From contig JACVTC010000103.1 of the NCBI GenBank assembly GCA_016946835.1, positions 259,001-323,000 of the forward strand: a stretch of DNA of 64,000 nucleotides, read 5' to 3'. Below the pieces are notes generated by a model. It worked only from the letters and a program-made list of their open reading frames with translations, had not been told where the DNA came from and searched no databases. The number at the start of each line of letters is the position of its first letter. The stretch's first letter is position 1. The stretch comes from Neocallimastix lanati (nom. inval.) (lineage: Eukaryota > Neocallimastigomycota > Neocallimastigomycetes > Neocallimastigales > Neocallimastigaceae). The translations under genes and the position numbers were made by a program. This document shows positions 62,344-64,000 of this stretch, in pieces.

Positions 62344-64000
62344 GAGATTTATAAATATATTTTATTATTTTTTTATTATTATGATTATTATTATCACTAG
62401 CTTACTTTTATTTTTTTATTTTTTTATTTTATTTTATTTATTTATTTATTTATTTTTTTATTTTATTTTATTTTATTTTTATTTTTATTTTAATTTTTAG
62501 TTTTATATTATGCTAATTTAATAATAAGGTAAATTATATGTGTATGTATATTTATTTATTTATTTGTTTATTTTTTTTTATTCAATTTATTTTCAATTTA
62601 TCTTAACGTGTCAACGCCCGGATTCTCCATCATTTTTGGTACGTGTTGTTGTACCTTGGGCTTTTTGACACTTCTCTCTAGTTAAGAAAAATTATTCTAA
62701 ATTGAATAAACACAAAATTTATTATTATTTTTTTTTATTTCTTATTATTATTTAGATATTTTATTTATTATTTTTTTTATCTTCTTTTCTCTAGAACATT
62801 TTTTTTTATAATAAAAAAAAATATTTTATTTATTATAATTCTAAAATTCATATTTCAATATATAGGATATTAAATAGGGGTTAATAATTTAATATAAAAA
62901 TTAGCTTAATGTCTTAGTGGTTAGTAACTAAGACTTTAGTTCGAACTTCTCAAGTTTGAAACCTTTATTTTTCCAAAAATATATTTTATTATTATTTTTA
63001 TTTTATTTTTATTTTTATTAAGAAAAATAGCTTGATTGGTTATTTTTAATTCATTAAAATTTCTTTATTTTATTTATCAAAATTTTTATATAAATAGGAG
63101 TAGATTTTCTTCTAAAAATATTTTATACTTTGAGTTTTTATTAATAAAATGAAATTATTATTAAACACTAACTTATTAAGTTAATTAATGTGTTTTTGAT
63201 AATAAATTTATAATTAATAAAATAAATATAAATAAAAATATTTTACTTATTTTATTTTAAAGGTTTTAATTGTTTATTTTTAAATTTATTGTCAAGAACC
63301 ATTTCATGACAATAAAAACTCCTAAAAATAAAAAACTTAATAATACCTTAGTGTTTAAAATTTTTAAGTATTCCTTTTAAGAAAAATAAGTCAGTAGCAA
63401 ACAATAATTGTTTGTAAATTAAGGCGTTTTTCAAAAAGAGAATATAAAGATAAGTCAGTAGCTTTGTGCGAAGAAAGGCGTCTTTACTAATTAAAAATTT
63501 TAATCATTGCGTTTCTTAATAATATTTCTAATAAAACATTTTTTGCATAATAATAATAATAATAAGAAGAATAAAATTATTTTTTAAGAAAATATTCAAA
63601 AATAATTGAATTAGTACTGACTTAGAAGCAGGTTCTAATTCAGATACAAGAAGTGAAGAAATTTCCGGAGTAAGTTTATCTTGTACAATAATTGGGTTGG
63701 CAAGCTCTGAACTACTTTGAAATTTTATATTTTAAAGTAATCGAGGTGCGCTCAAGTACACAAGTCGTAATAGACGATTGACTTGACAAATAAGCGCATA
63801 CTATTTCTTCCCCTTTTGAATTAAACCTGGAAAATTTCAGGAAATGCTTTTATTTCTAATTTAATTTTTGAACGCTTAAATTTTCTTAAAATTAAATTTA
63901 TTCATATTAGATTTTTTATTTTTTCTTTCTCTATTTTCTTTTTGGAACGAATTCTAATAAAATAATTTTTTTTCTTTTAATTTCCTATAAATTTTTATTA
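62342..64000. other. Region upstream of Gag, possible LTR/leader remnants
   Basis: No intact gene. 62610-62672 starts TGTCAACGCCCGG and ends TTGACAC, a G+C-rich stretch with TGTCAA/TTGACA termini as at LTR borders. TTTATATAAATAGGAG near 63089 is a good TATA context. 63291-63316 has an ATTGTCA/TGACAAT hairpin. TAAGTCAGTAGC occurs twice (63388 and 63452), each followed by an AGGCGT motif. The last 350 bases have higher complexity but no clear frame and continue past the window. Confidence 0.45.
62903..62970 (+). other. tRNA-like sequence (SINE head or tRNA pseudogene)
   Basis: TGTCTTAGTGGTTAG resembles a box A/D-arm and AGTTTGAAACC, 43 bases on, resembles box B (two mismatches to GGTTCGAAACC). 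The acceptor ends (AGCTTAA and TTTATTT) do not pair, so it is not a functional tRNA. Confidence 0.4.

Overview
The window looks like nuclear DNA of an anaerobic gut fungus (Neocallimastigomycota). This is an inference from four things: extreme A+T content with long poly-A/T and (TTA)n/(AAAT)n tracts, compact A/T-biased coding regions with short GT-AG introns, a secreted CBM18-GH18 chitinase relic, and a two-exon fungal V-ATPase c'' gene. No species marker (rRNA, ITS) is present, and no rRNA or convincing functional tRNA gene was seen.

Layout. 0.5-2.5 kb: a decayed CBM18-GH18 chitinase pseudogene. 5.8-49.8 kb: nine intronless copies of one PLP-dependent ACC-synthase-like aminotransferase, oriented + - + - + - + + +. 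Copies 1-6 are nearly identical (508 codons; copies 1 and 2 encode the same protein), copy 7 is an older paralogue, copies 8 and 9 are a divergent tandem duplication, and copy 9 has lost its C-terminal end. A tenth, heavily decayed relic lies at 42.5 kb. The first six form nested inverted repeats: tail-to-tail pairs 1/2, 3/4 and 5/6, and head-to-head pairs 2/3, 4/5 and 6/7. Flanks are shuffled as modules (two 5' types, two 3' types), and each tail-to-tail spacer keeps relics of other coding sequence.

40.2-42.8 kb: a tRNA-derived SINE-like element with poly-A tail and 14-bp target duplication, abutting a Mutator-type MITE with perfect 9-bp target duplication. A second member of that MITE family lies at 52.5 kb, also with a 9-bp duplication. 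50.4-51.8 kb: a Ty1/copia relic fused to a broken secreted-protein gene on the other strand. 54.4 kb: an intact small orphan gene. 56.5-57.2 kb: the V-ATPase proteolipid c'' gene with one intron, the only clear housekeeping gene. 58.5-62.3 kb: two Gag-like retrotransposon remnants on the minus strand. The remainder is AT-rich intergenic DNA.

Function. The enzymes keep the residues expected of active PLP enzymes of the ACC synthase family and carry an added Cys-rich loop. Nothing else in the window forms a pathway with them, so the array looks like a gene-dosage amplification at a palindrome-prone, transposon-rich locus rather than an operon-like cluster. Coordinates of CDS ends and short motifs are exact readings; repeat-arm boundaries are good to roughly 20 bases.
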